A stretch of DNA of 64,000 nucleotides, taken from NCBI GenBank assembly GCA_030062745.1, contig CP099840.1:1488001-1552000 (forward strand). The letters are read 5' to 3'. The notes beneath the pieces were generated by a model. That model searched no databases. It saw only the letters and a list, made by a program, of their open reading frames with translations, and was not told the DNA's origin. This document shows, piece after piece, positions 1-12,600 of this stretch. The stretch comes from Capitulum mitella. Taxonomy: Eukaryota > Arthropoda > Thecostraca > Pollicipedomorpha > Pollicipedidae. Position 1 is the stretch's first letter, and every line of letters begins with the position of its first letter. Position numbers and translations under genes: made by a program.

Positions 1-2153
1 ACGATGACAAAAATGCACGTTGGGGACCAAACACACAGTGCTTCCACTGTGCATCCCTGATCTCTCTACACAGAATTACATCGGCATACGCGACAGATAA
101 CCGGAGAGGGGTTGAGGAGTTCTGAGAGATCTCCAACTTCCTCACTACCCTAAGTGGTCTTGGTTCCGAAAACTGAAAGTTGATGGGATAATGCCCTCCG
201 TGGAAAATGGTTCAGCGCAGCTTACCTTAATCAGCTACAATCATTTTCCTTCTCAAACAAAAAACAGAGCAACCAAGCAAAAATTAACAGCCGAGCCCTT
301 CCAGGCCTTTCAGACAGACAAGAGCAGCTTGAGAAAACAATAATTTTTCACCAAGCACTGGGCCACTGATCAAGAGCTGCAAAACCATTTCACCTCCTTG
401 TTTATCCGCCATGCTCTTCTTAACTGTAACTGACATGCAGATATTTTTAAAGGAATATCGGCGCATCAGATACAGCAGGCCCACCAGCATCATTCCAGGA
501 GAGCGTCACCACTCAGAGCCCGCGGGACTCTTCGGGCGGTGCTAGTGAGGCCACGGCCGGGCCGGGGGCGGCTCGCAGGCCGGCCTGTCGGCCGCGCCGG
601 CCGGGACCGGGCCGGGCGCGGTCCGATCGCATGCGGTGGACGGCCGGGCAGTTCGACCCCGCGGCCGCTTCGATCAGACTGCGGCGCCGCCGCGCGCTGC
701 CGTCGGCGGCGACTCCCGGCCGGCGGCCTGAACACCGCTGGCCGCACGATGGTGGACCAGCCTGAACACCGCTGGCCGCACGATGGTGGACCAGCCTGAA
801 CACCGCTGGCCGAACGATGGTGGACCAGCCTGAGCACCGCTGGCCGCACGATGGTGGACCAGCCTGAACACCGCTGGACGCACGATGGTGGACCAGCCTG
901 AACACCGCTGGCCACACGATGGTGGACCAGCCTGAACACCGCTGGCCGCACGATGGTGGTGGACCAGCCTGATATCGGTAACGGCTGACCCCAGGGATAT
1001 CACGGACCGGACTCCGACCCCCTACCCAGGCAGCTACAGCCTGGGGATACAGTGAATCAGCGTTCAAATCCAAACGGCTGAAATACAATGTAGCGGACTA
1101 TCACTACCACCGGCTGAACTCGCGGACACAGTGCCCAGGCCTCCGCCCGCAAACAGCTGAGCCCGGGGGATACAGTGGATTAGTCTCCGACTCCATACAC
1201 AGATCAATCCCCGGGATAGTACGACAGTAGAGGCCCACCTTCTTCTCCCGACCAGGTGAACACTGGGGAAAATACGGCGCGATGGGCCTCCCTACCTCCC
1301 CCGACCGCAGTGGACATCCGAAGTTACGACCACACTCGACCCTACATCCTCCCCACCTCACAGACGAGGCACACGCCCCATCAACCCTAACCAGTTTCCT
1401 CCCTGCCCACGCGCGCCGGGCGGCGGGAAAACAACACCGGACCTGGCGGCGCGGGCGGCGGCGGGGCGCCCGCCACGCTCGCGTGACCGCACCGTTCAGC
1501 CCCGGCCGTCCGAACATCGGCAAAACAGAGCCCGCCTGAACGCACGGCAGGTGACGGCCGAGCCGCCGTCAGTACGCACGGGGCCCGCCGAGGGCCAACG
1601 ACCCGGAGCGCCGGCCTGGCCCCTGGCCGGGCCGGCGACGGTCCAACCGCTGGCACGCGGCCGGCCGGCAGCCCGCGGACCGCGCCGCACGCCCCCACCG
1701 TCGTGACGATAAACAATTAGGGACGATGAGCCGCCTGGACAATCAGGTTAGTCTGTACAACGCGAGGCACGCAAACGGCATTCAGCAACATCACTGCGCT
1801 CCCCACGTGCGGTATTCGTGAGCAAGATGACAACACCGGGACTGCAGGGTGGTGACCGGTGGCAATTTCGTCGCCATCCGTCCACTGGGAACGGACGGGG
1901 AGCAAACAGTGCAAAGTCCGACCACCTACGGCACGCTGCTGGCTACATTTCGCTGCGACTTGACGGATGGGTCATTCGGGCATGCTTTTGATGCCGTTGG
2001 TCACGCTGATACGTAATACCATCAACCACGAAATTCGCACCCAGGGACCGCTAACAGCTGATCACCAACAAAAGTCTCTTTGACAAATTGCTGCGGCCAC
2101 ACCATCGACACCATCAACCGCGCCCAAACACCCTTTCGGCGCGTGCTGCCTAC
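1..2153. other. Left flank, inside an Oatp intron
   Basis: This stretch lies downstream of the third recognised Oatp exon, so it should be intron of that minus-strand gene. I looked on the minus strand for the next expected Oatp exon (TM3-TM4, with the GVGGTP-like motif of the family) and did not find it. The only structure seen is the 34-bp minisatellite at 727-967. The remaining sequence is unremarkable, AT-richer before 480 and GC-rich after. Confidence 0.5.
727..967. repeat. 34-bp minisatellite, seven units
   Basis: Seven head-to-tail copies of a 34-bp unit begin at 727, 761, 795, 829, 863, 897 and 931. The core reads CTGAACACCGCTGGCCGCAC followed by GATGGTGGACCAG. Copies differ by one or two substitutions, and the last carries an extra TGG. 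Because 34 is not a multiple of three, the array makes open frames in all three phases. These overlapping reading frames are artefacts of the repeat and not genes. Confidence 0.95.
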
Positions 2154-5100
2154 CCGGTAAGTCGAAGCCCTGGCGGTAGTTGGTCGAGTCGCGGCGCACC
2201 GGCGGCCGGCACACGTTCTCGGGCGCGCTGCTCGCGTTCGCCTCCGGGCTGAGGCTGTAGCTGTCCGTCAGGAAGTGCGGCACCGAGAACAGCAGGCTGC
2301 CGAGGCCCATCACCATGATGCCTGCGGCGGAGGAGGGCGCGGTCAGCCGTCTGCGGCGCCGGGCCCGGACGGCGACGGAGAGCCGGACAAAACACAGAGA
2401 CGGCAGAACACGGACACGACGTACGACATGTCGGCTGGGCGAAAGGGAACGCTCTTCAAAGTCAACCAAGACGATCTGGAACGGAACACAGTTACACCGG
2501 GGCGGAAGACTTTGTTGCGTCGATGTCGTGACACATCATGGATAAGGCGGACACACGACGCGGCAAGCGCCACGTGGCACGGTCTCGTAACGAGCAATTT
2601 GAAGCCTCGCTCCTACTCTGCGAGCACCGGGCACTTCGTTTAAATGGACACGTGACATGACGAATTTCACTTATCATGCCCGCGGCGTCGCCACGGCGGG
2701 GAACGAAGCGAAACTGCGTCACACACCGATGACCCACCGCCTCGTCTCATGTGGCGCGCGCAACTGCCCCCCGCTCAGAACGGACGACAGCAAGCCACGA
2801 CAACCGAGCACGGCCGATCCATACCCGGCCCACTTAACGTCACGTCTGCCATCCTCGGCGACCGTCCTTTGCACGGAGCGCCATTACCGGGCCCGGCGCC
2901 GGCCACTACGGCACGACACCGGCGGCGGCGGCGGCGGCGGCATTTTCTCAGTGCGCCATTAGTCGCCGGCCGGCGCCGGGCGCGAACAAGCCGGCTGATT
3001 GAGTGGCGGGCGCGGGTCGATCGCGGCGCGTCCCCGCCGGCGGACGCGGTCCGCCTTCGTCACCGGAGCCGGATCCGAGTGGTGACGCGCGCGCCCCTCT
3101 CCCCTCCCCCGCGCGCCGGGCTCGGCCTCCGTCGCAGCGCTCTGCCCCCCGGCCAACGTCGCTCCCGACCGGCGTGCCGCGCATAGTCGGGAGGCCGGCG
3201 GCGCGCGTCGGCCGCCGGTCACGACTAGCCGCCGCGCCGCCCGCCGTCAGAGTGACGGACGCCACGGACAGTCGACGCGGTGGTCGGCGCCGCGGGCCGT
3301 CTCCAGACAACGGCCAGCTGGTCGGGTCGATCGCCCTCAAACAGCTGGGCCACGGCAGCCAGGCGGCGGGGGTTGGGGTCCGGTGACGTCACCGCGTGCC
3401 ACAGCGAAGCGTGAAGCGCGAGTTACGGATATGGGCAGCAGAAGGCTATGCGGCACATTTGTCGCATCTGTCACCCCGTGTGTCGCTGATATGGGCTGGA
3501 CCACCCGCTCCTGCAAACAGCACTCCGTAACCTACCTACTCTAACGAACACCAAGCTATCATGTGTCAGCAATGAATTCGTCTCGGACAGACGATCCTGA
3601 CAGAAGTTCGATAGCCCCAACCAACCAACAAATCCTGTAATCTTTCCTGTACGTGACGCAAAAAACGCCACACCCAGCGACATTCGCCCTGGAAACCTTC
3701 CTCACGTACATATATCAAAACAAAAAAGACAAATGGAGATGAACGACACACAAAAACCCCGTGGGCCGAGAATACCACGGCGGAGAACGGATTTCGGCGA
3801 GGGATCATTTCGAGCCCCGCCACACTCTGGAGCTGCATCCAAATGAGACGCACGAGCCCACGCCAACGAATTCCATCCGAGGCGCCCGCATTCGCCCAAG
3901 TCAATAGAGCACAGCTGAAACGACATTGGTCGCATTCAGTTGGCGGGGACTTTGGCACGTCCCCGGCCCAGACGGAGGGCGGACCTCAGAAGCGCATCGA
4001 GAACACGTCCGAGTGCTGACCTCTTCCGATCCACACGGGCACGTGCCGGCGCGACCCCAGGTAGCTGACGAAGATGACGGTGAGCATGTTGCCGATCTCG
4101 TAGAACGAGGCGATGACGCCCGTCAGCGACGAAGGAATCTCGTAGCGCTTCTCTATGGTGGTGATGACTGAGTTGAGGTAGCCAGAGCTGAGCGCCTGCT
4201 GCAACGTTACCAGCAGGGACAGCAGCATGACGAACACCTGGCCGAAAAGTGGGTCAGCAGTCAGCAGCAGAACAAACACCTGCCCGAACAGCGGGTAGGA
4301 GTTCACTGCAGCGACAGCACGAGGTCGAAACACCACGCCGAACAGTGGTTCAGTAATCACCGGCTGCAGACAGAATAAGAAGACCAGCACCTGGCCAAAT
4401 AGCGGATCACACATCGTCACAACACCAGCATAAACGCTGGACGACCCCGACACTACCGCAGCGCCACGATCACCTGCCGAAACAGCTGCGTGCGCGGCCG
4501 CGAAACGGTTACAACGGTTACACAAGCACGGTCAGAGAGGCACTCTTGATTAGCTTGACAAAAAACAAGCACGACAAAACGTCTCCAAAAAAACTGCCCC
4601 ACGAACAATGCTCGCAACCGGTTAATGCAGGGGAACAACACAGCAAAATGGATTGGGCCATCACAGTATGCACGCTGCACCAGAAACGACACAACAAAGC
4701 ACTCGGGCTGCGGCTTAAGGGGGGCTGCAGCCCATCTGACGACGACAGAAGACAACCACAACAGCGGCCGTAAAAACAGTTCTAAAATGGCCTGTCCGCA
4801 ACATACGGCGCTCCAGGAAACACCGCGGCAGCTCCAGAGACAGGAAAAAAAACAGCCAAAGGGATAAAAACATGCTCACCAAAGTGGCGTAGAACCAGTC
4901 CATGTTTACAAAACATGCTGAGCCCGATACGCAAGACAGACAGTGCTAAAGAACCCCACAACACCCGTGTGATCTGCAATAACTCCGACATGCCCATCAT
5001 ATGCAGTGCTATGGAAATCCAAACGCCTGGTATCGTATGAGCTTTGTATTCGCTGAATCGGCATATCAAAGGTCATCAAGAATACCGTGCAATCTTCTGG

Positions 5101-5571
5101 AAGCAACACAAATGAAAAATTCACCAATACGCGGTTCAACGCCGCTGGAACGACACCACAACACACCTGCGCGACTAAAAAATAACGACACAGAACACCA
5201 ACGCACAGGTGGCCGAAACAGACAATTCGTCCGCGGTGCGACTGAGACAAACGAGTCCGGGGACCGCCCCTCCTGGGCGCGCTCCGCTCTCGTCCGGCCG
5301 GCAGCCGCTCGGTCGGACCGCCGCCGGTCAGCTGTGTTTTTCTGCACGTTAAATAGACTGGAGCTGGCCGGGCCGACGGGCTGGCGCCGTGCCTGCGGCG
5401 ACAGTGACTGGTCGGCGCTCGTTAACCGTCGTTCTCGTGTGCTTTATGTCGAAGACAGGTGCGGCAGGCCGGGAAATGACACCAATGATTGCACCACAGC
5501 CATGGCTGGTGCGCGTACTCAAACACAAAAGGGGAAAAACGGTGCAGGCTTACGTGCAATGCACGACTTAC

Positions 5572-5630
<59 letters not shown>

Positions 5631-6573
5631 CCTTTTGCAGCTCTTGTTTTCTATGTAATGTTTGCGCGCGTTAACAGAATGATTTTAGAGGACTCAATTA
5701 TTGGACCATTTTTTGTTTACTCTTGAGGACGGCATCTGATATCAACATCAACATGCCCGACAGCTGAAGGGGAGAAATACTTTGTTTTGTTTCTATTCTT
5801 TATATACACTGCAGTATCAGCAAAGGAAACTACGTAAAAGTAGTTTAGAACGATGAGCACAAACAAAAACGAGAGGTTCAAACAGTCGGGAGAGAATCCC
5901 AGAACTTGACGACAGCTATCGAAGACAGCTGTGTATTCTAGCGATAAACCGAGAGTAAACTGCGCATACGCCCAAGTCGCCGCTGCCAAGGCGAGTTCAC
6001 GATCTACGATGGGCCCCCCGATTAGGTAAAAATGGGCTACCGGCTACTCGAATTTTAGTTTACTGAAGACGCATCAGCACCATAATCGGTGCCTACAGCC
6101 TAAGAACCACCACGATGACTACCACACATACACAACAGCGTCCCACAACATGAGCGATAAACTCAAACTATGCGGAAACATGACATAAAGCTGTGACGGC
6201 GGTTTGCGGCTTCAATACCGGACCACTAAGGCCAGGCCGCGTCACCGAAACAAGCACAGCCGCGCCGTTCACACCCACGGGGTCAACCCTCGGCGTTCCA
6301 GTACCGTGAGCTGCCCGCAGTCACGCCGTGTCACGCCGGGTCACGCCCGAGTCACGCCGGGTCGCGCCCGGGTCACGCGCCGGCGGCCGCGCCACGTTCG
6401 TGACCGGCCCGGCCGGGCGAGCGGCGGCGTACCTTGATGCTGGCGAAGCGCTGCAGGGCGCGCGGCCGGCAGCTGAGCAGGCCGCACTCGCCGCCGGCGC
6501 CGTAGACGTCCTGCTCCGGCGGCCGGTACCGGTGCCGCGTCAGCGTGGAGCGTCGCGAGCCCAGCTCCATCAT
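2154..6573 (-). CDS. Organic anion transporting polypeptide (SLCO/Oatp), 5' part
   Basis: This gene encodes a 12-helix major-facilitator membrane transporter that carries amphipathic organic anions. Three exons are supported: 6433-6573, 4021-4237 and 2154-2321. Their junctions agree in phase (0, then 1): donor GTACGC to acceptor GGCCAG, donor GTCAGC to acceptor CCGCAG, and a last donor GTAGGC. The start is the double ATG at 6573/6570. Exon 1 ends in LQRFASIK. Exon 2 holds TM1 (VFVMLLSLLVTLQQALSSG), the family sequence VITTIEKRYEIPSSLTG and TM2 (IASFYEIGNMLTVIFVSYLG). Exon 3 holds GLGSLLFSVPHFL (TM3) and a Cys-containing loop. About 175 residues are visible of the usual 600-700; the rest lies left of the window. 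Family assignment is firm, the paralogue is unknown. The gene has no CpG-depleted block, unlike the housekeeping genes here. Confidence 0.9.
4238..4425 (-). repeat. Tandem copies of the Oatp exon 2 splice acceptor
   Basis: Read on the minus strand, the segment just upstream of Oatp exon 2 holds three more degraded copies of the acceptor and exon start. The shared core is CCNCTNTTYGGNCAG then GTGYT. Copies lie near 4389-4410, 4328-4350 and 4275-4295, and the real acceptor is next to 4237. Two upstream copies keep the CAG/GTG junction and one has lost it (GGCGTGGTG). On translation the core repeats as PLFGQVFV. This is a local tandem duplication of about 45-60 bp units spanning a 3' splice site. 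Confidence 0.8.
5571..5631. repeat. (TA)n microsatellite
   Basis: About 60 bp of alternating T and A with a TG interruption near the end. It lies in Oatp intron 1. On the plus strand it creates an artefactual Tyr-Ile reading frame. Confidence 0.95.
6317..6380. repeat. Short 11-bp tandem repeat
   Basis: Five to six copies of a GTCACGCCGGG-like unit lie just downstream of the Oatp exon 1 donor. They are GC-rich and degenerate, and nothing suggests a function. Confidence 0.7.
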
Positions 6574-9049
6574 CCGGCTGCCGGCAGGGCGGCGCGGTCA
6601 CGGGGCGGCCAGACGCCGCCCACGCCGGAGGACACGGCGCGGAGCGGGGACGGAGGAGGACGGAGACGCTCACAAGGACCGGACAGCGATAGTCGGCAGA
6701 CAAACACAAACCCCACACGTAAGAAACGTCAAGGTTAATGCACTAGCGGGGTAAAAACCGGAACAAAAACGGCGGTGGCCAGCGAGCAACACCGCCGGCG
6801 AAACTCCTCCATCCCGAGACAAACGTCACCTGCCGCCAAGGACGACGTCACGGACGCCGCGAGCGCGTATCGAGGCCGACAGCGCACGCACCTGCCCTCA
6901 TGCGCCGTTCCCCGGCCCAGGCCCGCGGGCGGTTCCCGTCTGCGGGCCCCGCCCTGCGCCCGGCGGCCGGCGGCGGCGTCGCGGGCGCAGAATAAAACTG
7001 CCACGTCCGTCCGGCGCCCGGCCGGCCGCCGCCATCACCTGGTCGATGGCTGCCGCCTGACAGCCGGTCAGGTATCGACGCGGCCCGAGCGCTGATTAGG
7101 GCCCGGGTCCGCGGACTCGGCCAGGGCCGCCGGCCGCGGACTGGCCGCGCCGGAGAGGGCCGCTCGGCCGTCCGATCGCGCTCCGGCTTTTGCCGCGTTC
7201 CGCGCCGACGCGGGTGCGCGCACTTTCCGGACGGTTTTTCAGACGTGGCTGATTTGCGCTCGCACAACAATGAGGTTGCAAGGTTGCGAAAGGAACTTTA
7301 CAAAGACGTTATCTGCAGGAAACGACTGAAACAATGTCGGCAAGAGCAGGAAATATGCCCCGATCTCGGCGTACGGTATGATGGTGACTTACGCCGTCAC
7401 CATGGACACGATTGCAATGAGCAAGGTGCTACTGGTCTGGGAAGGAAGGGTTTCGTATGGAATCATTCCAATATGGTCGATATGGAGACTATCAATATAT
7501 AATCTGCACTGATCAATTAATATTACCAGACCTACATCTGTCTTCACCTTTGACAGGTGCAATGCATTTGCGCCCATTTGCGACAAAGATGTTATGAATT
7601 CGTACTGCGTCATGCCGCCATCGACACGATCGCAAACGTTCCTGACAACGCCTTAATAATTCACTGATTATTGGGACCTAAGGGCGCACCGACCGCGTCA
7701 CCTGGAGCCCACTGGCAATGCTTTGGACTGCGGAATAGAATAATGCGCAGTTAAACAATGCTGGTCAAAATTTATCTCAGCAACAATGACTGCAGAAAAA
7801 CTAGCACACCATATACTGAAGTCCTATACCAAGCAAGGCTGGAAAAGGTGGTGTTGTGGTGTTGAAGAACACCAGAAAACATGTGCTCCAAAAGCATTTT
7901 GTGCTCCAAAAGTCTGAACTTGTTCCTCGATCAAAAACCTACATTATTGCCATGTTGACCAATTTCAGACTCTGCACGCAAATGACTCTGTATCCATTCA
8001 GTAAGAAGCAGGTATGATGTCATAAGCAATTTGCACTAAGAATGCCACCTTAAACCAATAACAATGTTTGCAAAATGTTATATTTCAAAACAAAAATTAT
8101 ACTCTAATACCAAGAACAAAAACCAAATTTCCAGTCCCCATACCAAGTAACCGTGACAATCCTATACATGAACTAATTTTTTTGACTTGTTGTATTTCCT
8201 TCCTCACTTTCTATGCGCACCTCAGTCTCTGCTCAAGCCACGTCATACACAAACGGGGCAGGATTCCGCATCGATGTGAAGAATACTTCGCTGAGCAAAC
8301 GCCTGACAGACGGACAGAAGAATAACGGACCTGCTGCCGACTCTATACAGAGCACAGAGAAGATGGCGTCAGGGCAAATATGCTAAAAGGCTCGGTCAAC
8401 AAATCCGATGGCCCTCCATTTCAGCTAGCTAAACGTTATTTGCTGAAGGCAACATATGAGCCTGTGGTCACGGTTCGGCACCGCCGTAAGGACCATCGCC
8501 TGGACGCATGCTGCTCGACCACTGCCACACAGTTCAAACAGCACAATTCAGTTATGGGCTTTGGGTCACGCCCAGCATGTCTGTGAGGAATCACGGCTGA
8601 GTCATCAGTCTGAAAAGCTACTGCCGAATGTGGGCCACAGTTCATGGGTTCCTTTACCGGACCATCTGAGTCACAAAGCTTGCCCAGTACTAGACCTCGT
8701 AATAGCCTGCAGTTCTTAGTTTTGAAATGAGGCTTGTGAGCGTCGGCCGGAACGGTCGAGTCGACTCATCGATAGCGATGTTAGCGATGGCCACTCGGGC
8801 TGCCGCCGTCGCTTAGGTACCGCATTAAACTCACAAAGGCACGATCAAGACCGTGCGTACCGGCACGACCATCTTCAGCATTATAAACCTTATCATGCCG
8901 AATAAAGACAGACTCATGAGAAAAGCAGCAACCTTTTATTTAGTGCTAGCCCACAGGCACCAGATGGCTTCTAAAATCCTGACCACACATCCTCAAACAA
9001 TAATGGAGAACAACAGCCGGTCGATCGCAACCGGTCCACTCCAGGCCAC
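6574..9049. other. Region upstream of Oatp
   Basis: Between 6574 and about 7250 the sequence is GC- and CpG-rich, as expected of a promoter region for the minus-strand Oatp gene. I see no certain TATA or initiator. From 7620 to about 8750 it is AT-richer, with no frame that resembles a known protein. Confidence 0.4.
7393..7613 (-). CDS. Candidate alternative 5' exon of Oatp (unproven)
   Basis: An ATG-initiated frame from 7613 runs 73 codons plus 2 bases and stops only inside a perfect donor (GGC then GTAAGT), as true exons often do. It ends in phase 2. An acceptor (GCCGGCAG) sits 4 bases before the Oatp ATG at 6573, and joining the two keeps the Oatp frame, adding Arg before MMELG. The predicted residues include a hydrophobic stretch near the end (TLLIAIVSMVTA). 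I recognise no family. Phase agreement alone would happen one time in three by chance, so this could be a 5' untranslated exon or a coincidence. Confidence 0.3.
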
Positions 9050-9640
9050 TCGGCAAACACACCGGCACTGCATGGCCACCAGGCGGTCACCGGGCCATTG
9101 ACCACACCAACAGCTCCCGGGCGACTGTCAAGGACCAGCCAGCCGACGACTGACCACACCGAGAGGTCCCCGAGGACTGCCATCAGTCGTGCCGCCCGGT
9201 CACCGACCCAGCAGCCGACGACTTTCAGGATCAGTCCGCAGCACACTGTGAACTTCAACATCGCCTGGACGACTGTCAGGGCTGTCAACTGTCGACTGAC
9301 TGTACCGAACGTCGCTGGATGACTGCTGCGATCAGTCACCAGTCGACTGACCACATCGACCATCGATGGATGACTGCCAGGATCTGTCAGCCGCCGACTG
9401 ACCACACCGACCGTCGCTGTCCGGTGGTCCGGCACTGGTCCGGTGGTCCGACTGCGGGATCAGTCAACGGCCCACTGGCCACACCAGTCGTCGCTGGATG
9501 ACCGCCAGGCTCAGTCACCAACTCAACGACCACACTGACTGTCGCTGGATGACTGTCAGGATCAGTCACCAGCCGAATGACCACACCGGCCGTCGCTGGA
9601 CGCACCGCTGGATGACCGCCAGGATCAGTCCGCGGCCCGC
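9050..9640. repeat. 51-bp degenerate minisatellite
   Basis: About ten diverged copies of a 51-bp unit. Its consensus starts GTCGCTGGATGACTGCCAGG, continues ATCAGTCACCAGCCGACTG and ends ACCACACCGACC. The unit length is a multiple of three, so translation gives a repeated RWMTARISHQPNDHTD-like string in an otherwise unsupported frame. The best preserved copies are at 9310-9640, and those before about 9250 are eroded. Confidence 0.85.
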
Positions 9641-12600
9641 TGACTGCCTGAGTCGGCGGCATCGACCGGGCGTCGCCGGCGGCAGGTCCAGGCCCGACTG
9701 CCGACAGCCCGAGCAGCGCCGGAGCCCCCGGCCGCCGCCGCCGCCGCCGCCGGGCCGCGCGGTCCGGGGCGCGGCAGAGCCACACAGCCACATAGTCGCG
9801 GCGCCGATCGCGGCCGCAATCGGCGACGGCCGGAGAGCCGACTCCCCGGGGGCTCCGGCCGGTCACGTCGCCGCCGCAGAGGAATGCCAATAATAGCCGC
9901 TCTTTGGAGGACGCGGCGAAATGGCGCAACTCGGTTCGGCGGGGCGAGGACAGGGGGGGGGACGATCAATACTGCGGCTGATCTCGCGGGGGGGGGTAAC
10001 CAGCGGCGTAGGCCGCGCGCGGCACGAGCGCGCCCCACGCAGCGCGCTCTCCCGGACTCCCGCGCAAAATCAGAGCGAGTGGGACAGGTGTCCATGAGTC
10101 GCCCAGACCACCGCTGCGCGCTGGCAAAAATGGGACGGCATCGACGCACGACGCCACACGATGATGTCACACGCTGACGTCACACGTCGGCCTGCCGACG
10201 TCACATCTGGCCGTCATGTTCAGCGGCCAGGTCCGGCTGTCGTCTGCTGCGGTGCGCGGACCGTTCCGCCGGGCTCCCGCACGCAAGGCTCTCAGCTCGG
10301 CAGACCGGCAGCACAAAGACGGCAGACTTCCGCGATGGACGCGGCAACGTAAACACCGCCACGCCTCACGTCGTTCTCGACCGCAGGCCTCGGTGGGGAA
10401 GAGGCCAGGCGGATCGTGCCCCGGGCCGGCAGAGCACAGGAGGTCGCCTCCCGCCGCCGCGGGGGAGGCCGTCTGCAGCGGCAGTCGACCGCGCCACTCA
10501 CCACCTGCAGCCCATGCGAACGCCGCACAGCGACTTCCCACAGCGTGGCACAAAGGCGCGGGCGTCCCTGGGGAGGGCTAACGGGTACCGGGCACGGCGG
10601 ACCGGTGCATCCATCAGCCGGCAAGATCCGGGCCGGATTCGCCAGGACCCGCCGGCAAAAAGCGCCGGTAATCCGTCTGGGTACCGAGGACGGCGCGCCG
10701 TCGTCAGGCAGATCGCCGCGTCAATAAATCCGGCCGAGCGCCGCCGGCCGTCTCAGCCAGCAGCCTGGCCCTCCGTGGCCGCAGAGACCACGGACCTGCG
10801 CTCGTCGGCCGTCCCGCGCCGCGTCAAGAGCACGCGCTGGCCGCCCACGTCCCGCGCGTACCCCGCGGCGACCCGTCCCAGTCAATGGCGGCCACTCGCG
10901 CCGTGTCCGGCCGAACCCATCATGGGCCGGCCCCACCGCTGGGCCACCGGCGCGGCCAGAGACGGCCACAAAGGGACGCGGAGCCAGCTCCGGAGAATAG
11001 CACACTTTGGGAGGAGGTCAGTGGGAGATGCGGATGAAAGAGGGCTACAAATAGGCCCCTGTCTGGGGGCAGTCTGACCTGTGTTCCAGACGTAAGAAAC
11101 GATGCCCACCAAGGAAACTTCAAAGACCCAGTTCATCAGGACCCCTAACAGTGGTCCGTTCCCAGTCAGCCCAACCCGATTCTGTCCAGATCCCGAACAG
11201 GGTACCACCCTGTATCACCCCGCCCGGCCCGGTCCACCCAGATCAGGACCCCGCGGCCGCGCCAGTCCCCTGAGGCCTCAGACAACACGGACCCTCCACC
11301 CGTCCGCCGCAGTGCCGCGACCCAGGGGCCAGCCGCGCGGCGGCGGCGGCGGCCGGCTCCTCCCGCCGTTCAAGGCTCAACAGCGGCGTGCGGCGCCATC
11401 GCCGGCCGGCATCACGCCCGCCCGCCGCTCGTGACCCAGTGCCGGCCGGCAGCCGCCCTCCGGCGTCCTCTCCAGAGCCCGGGCGCCGGCACTCGGCCGC
11501 CGCCGCCCAGTCAAGAGGCCCGAATCGGAGCCGCGTGACCGGCCGCGGCGCGGGCCGATCCGATCCCCGTGACCCGGCACGCGACACGGAGTACGGCCGC
11601 CGGTCTCTGGCCCCGCCGCGGCGCCGCCGGCACGAGCGCACTCGATCGCCGGAGAGAGCGGCCGGTGCAGAGTGAACAATGGATCATACGAGACCCACTT
11701 GCTCGGAACAATGGCCCGGTGACGTCACGTGGGAGAGAGAATCAGACGTATGGGATAATAAAACCCTGGAAAGCAAATAACACAGATGGAGTATGATATG
11801 TTTTCAGATTCCACAAAGGAAACGATAGCAGGCAGCAAAAATATGGAGAATGTAAATGTCCTTTAATTCGTAAACCACGGTTGGCACTGTTTGTTCTGAC
11901 AGTAACAACGCGTACGCATAACCCATCATCAGAGGCGCCACGGTATTGTTGTCCCGCCAAAATGTTCACATGGCGCCACACACACCACGCCACGGACGCT
12001 GACTTTAGTCGGCACAAACAAAACCCGACTGGTCCGAGATGGCGCGGTGACAGCCAGAACCGCACCTGGCAACACCGCGACGCGAGCACGTCACTTAGGT
12101 CAAAGGACTGCATTCGCGGTCGGGTGGTCAAGTCAATCATCCGCGACGACTGGCACTGGAGAAACACTTTCGGCTGACGACGCCGCTCCTGCACGTAAAT
12201 AATACCGTTCTACGCCGCACGTTGTGAAAATCGTTCGTTGCAGGCGGCGACGTAGTTTTACTCTAGGCCACTTATCGATAATTGGCCGCCCCTGTCGCAT
12301 TAGGGTCGGCAATGGCGGCAATGCATCAGAACTTTGACTCCCAGAAAAACAAAACAACCGACCCAATTTTCACACGCGCCCGCAAAAATACGCTCTTTCT
12401 CCTCGTTCGGCCTATCGGCAGATGAGCCTCCCTGCCGTTCGCCGCCGGCGAGCGCTGCCAGCGCTAACAAGCGGCAGCCGGCTGGAACGCGGCGCTGATC
12501 AGGCGTGGGCAGCGGCGTCCGGGTCCGAACAAGGGCCGCCACGGTCACGGCCGCGCCGGCCGGGAGACCCTTTTTGCGCCCGCGGCACGACGGAGGCCAA

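Noticed and set aside
727-967. CRISPR-like array
   Set aside because: Units are contiguous without unique spacers and the window is eukaryotic; it is a minisatellite.
5001-5726. 241-codon plus-strand frame
   Set aside because: Its end is the (TA)n microsatellite read as Tyr-Ile; the rest matches nothing and lies in Oatp intron 1.
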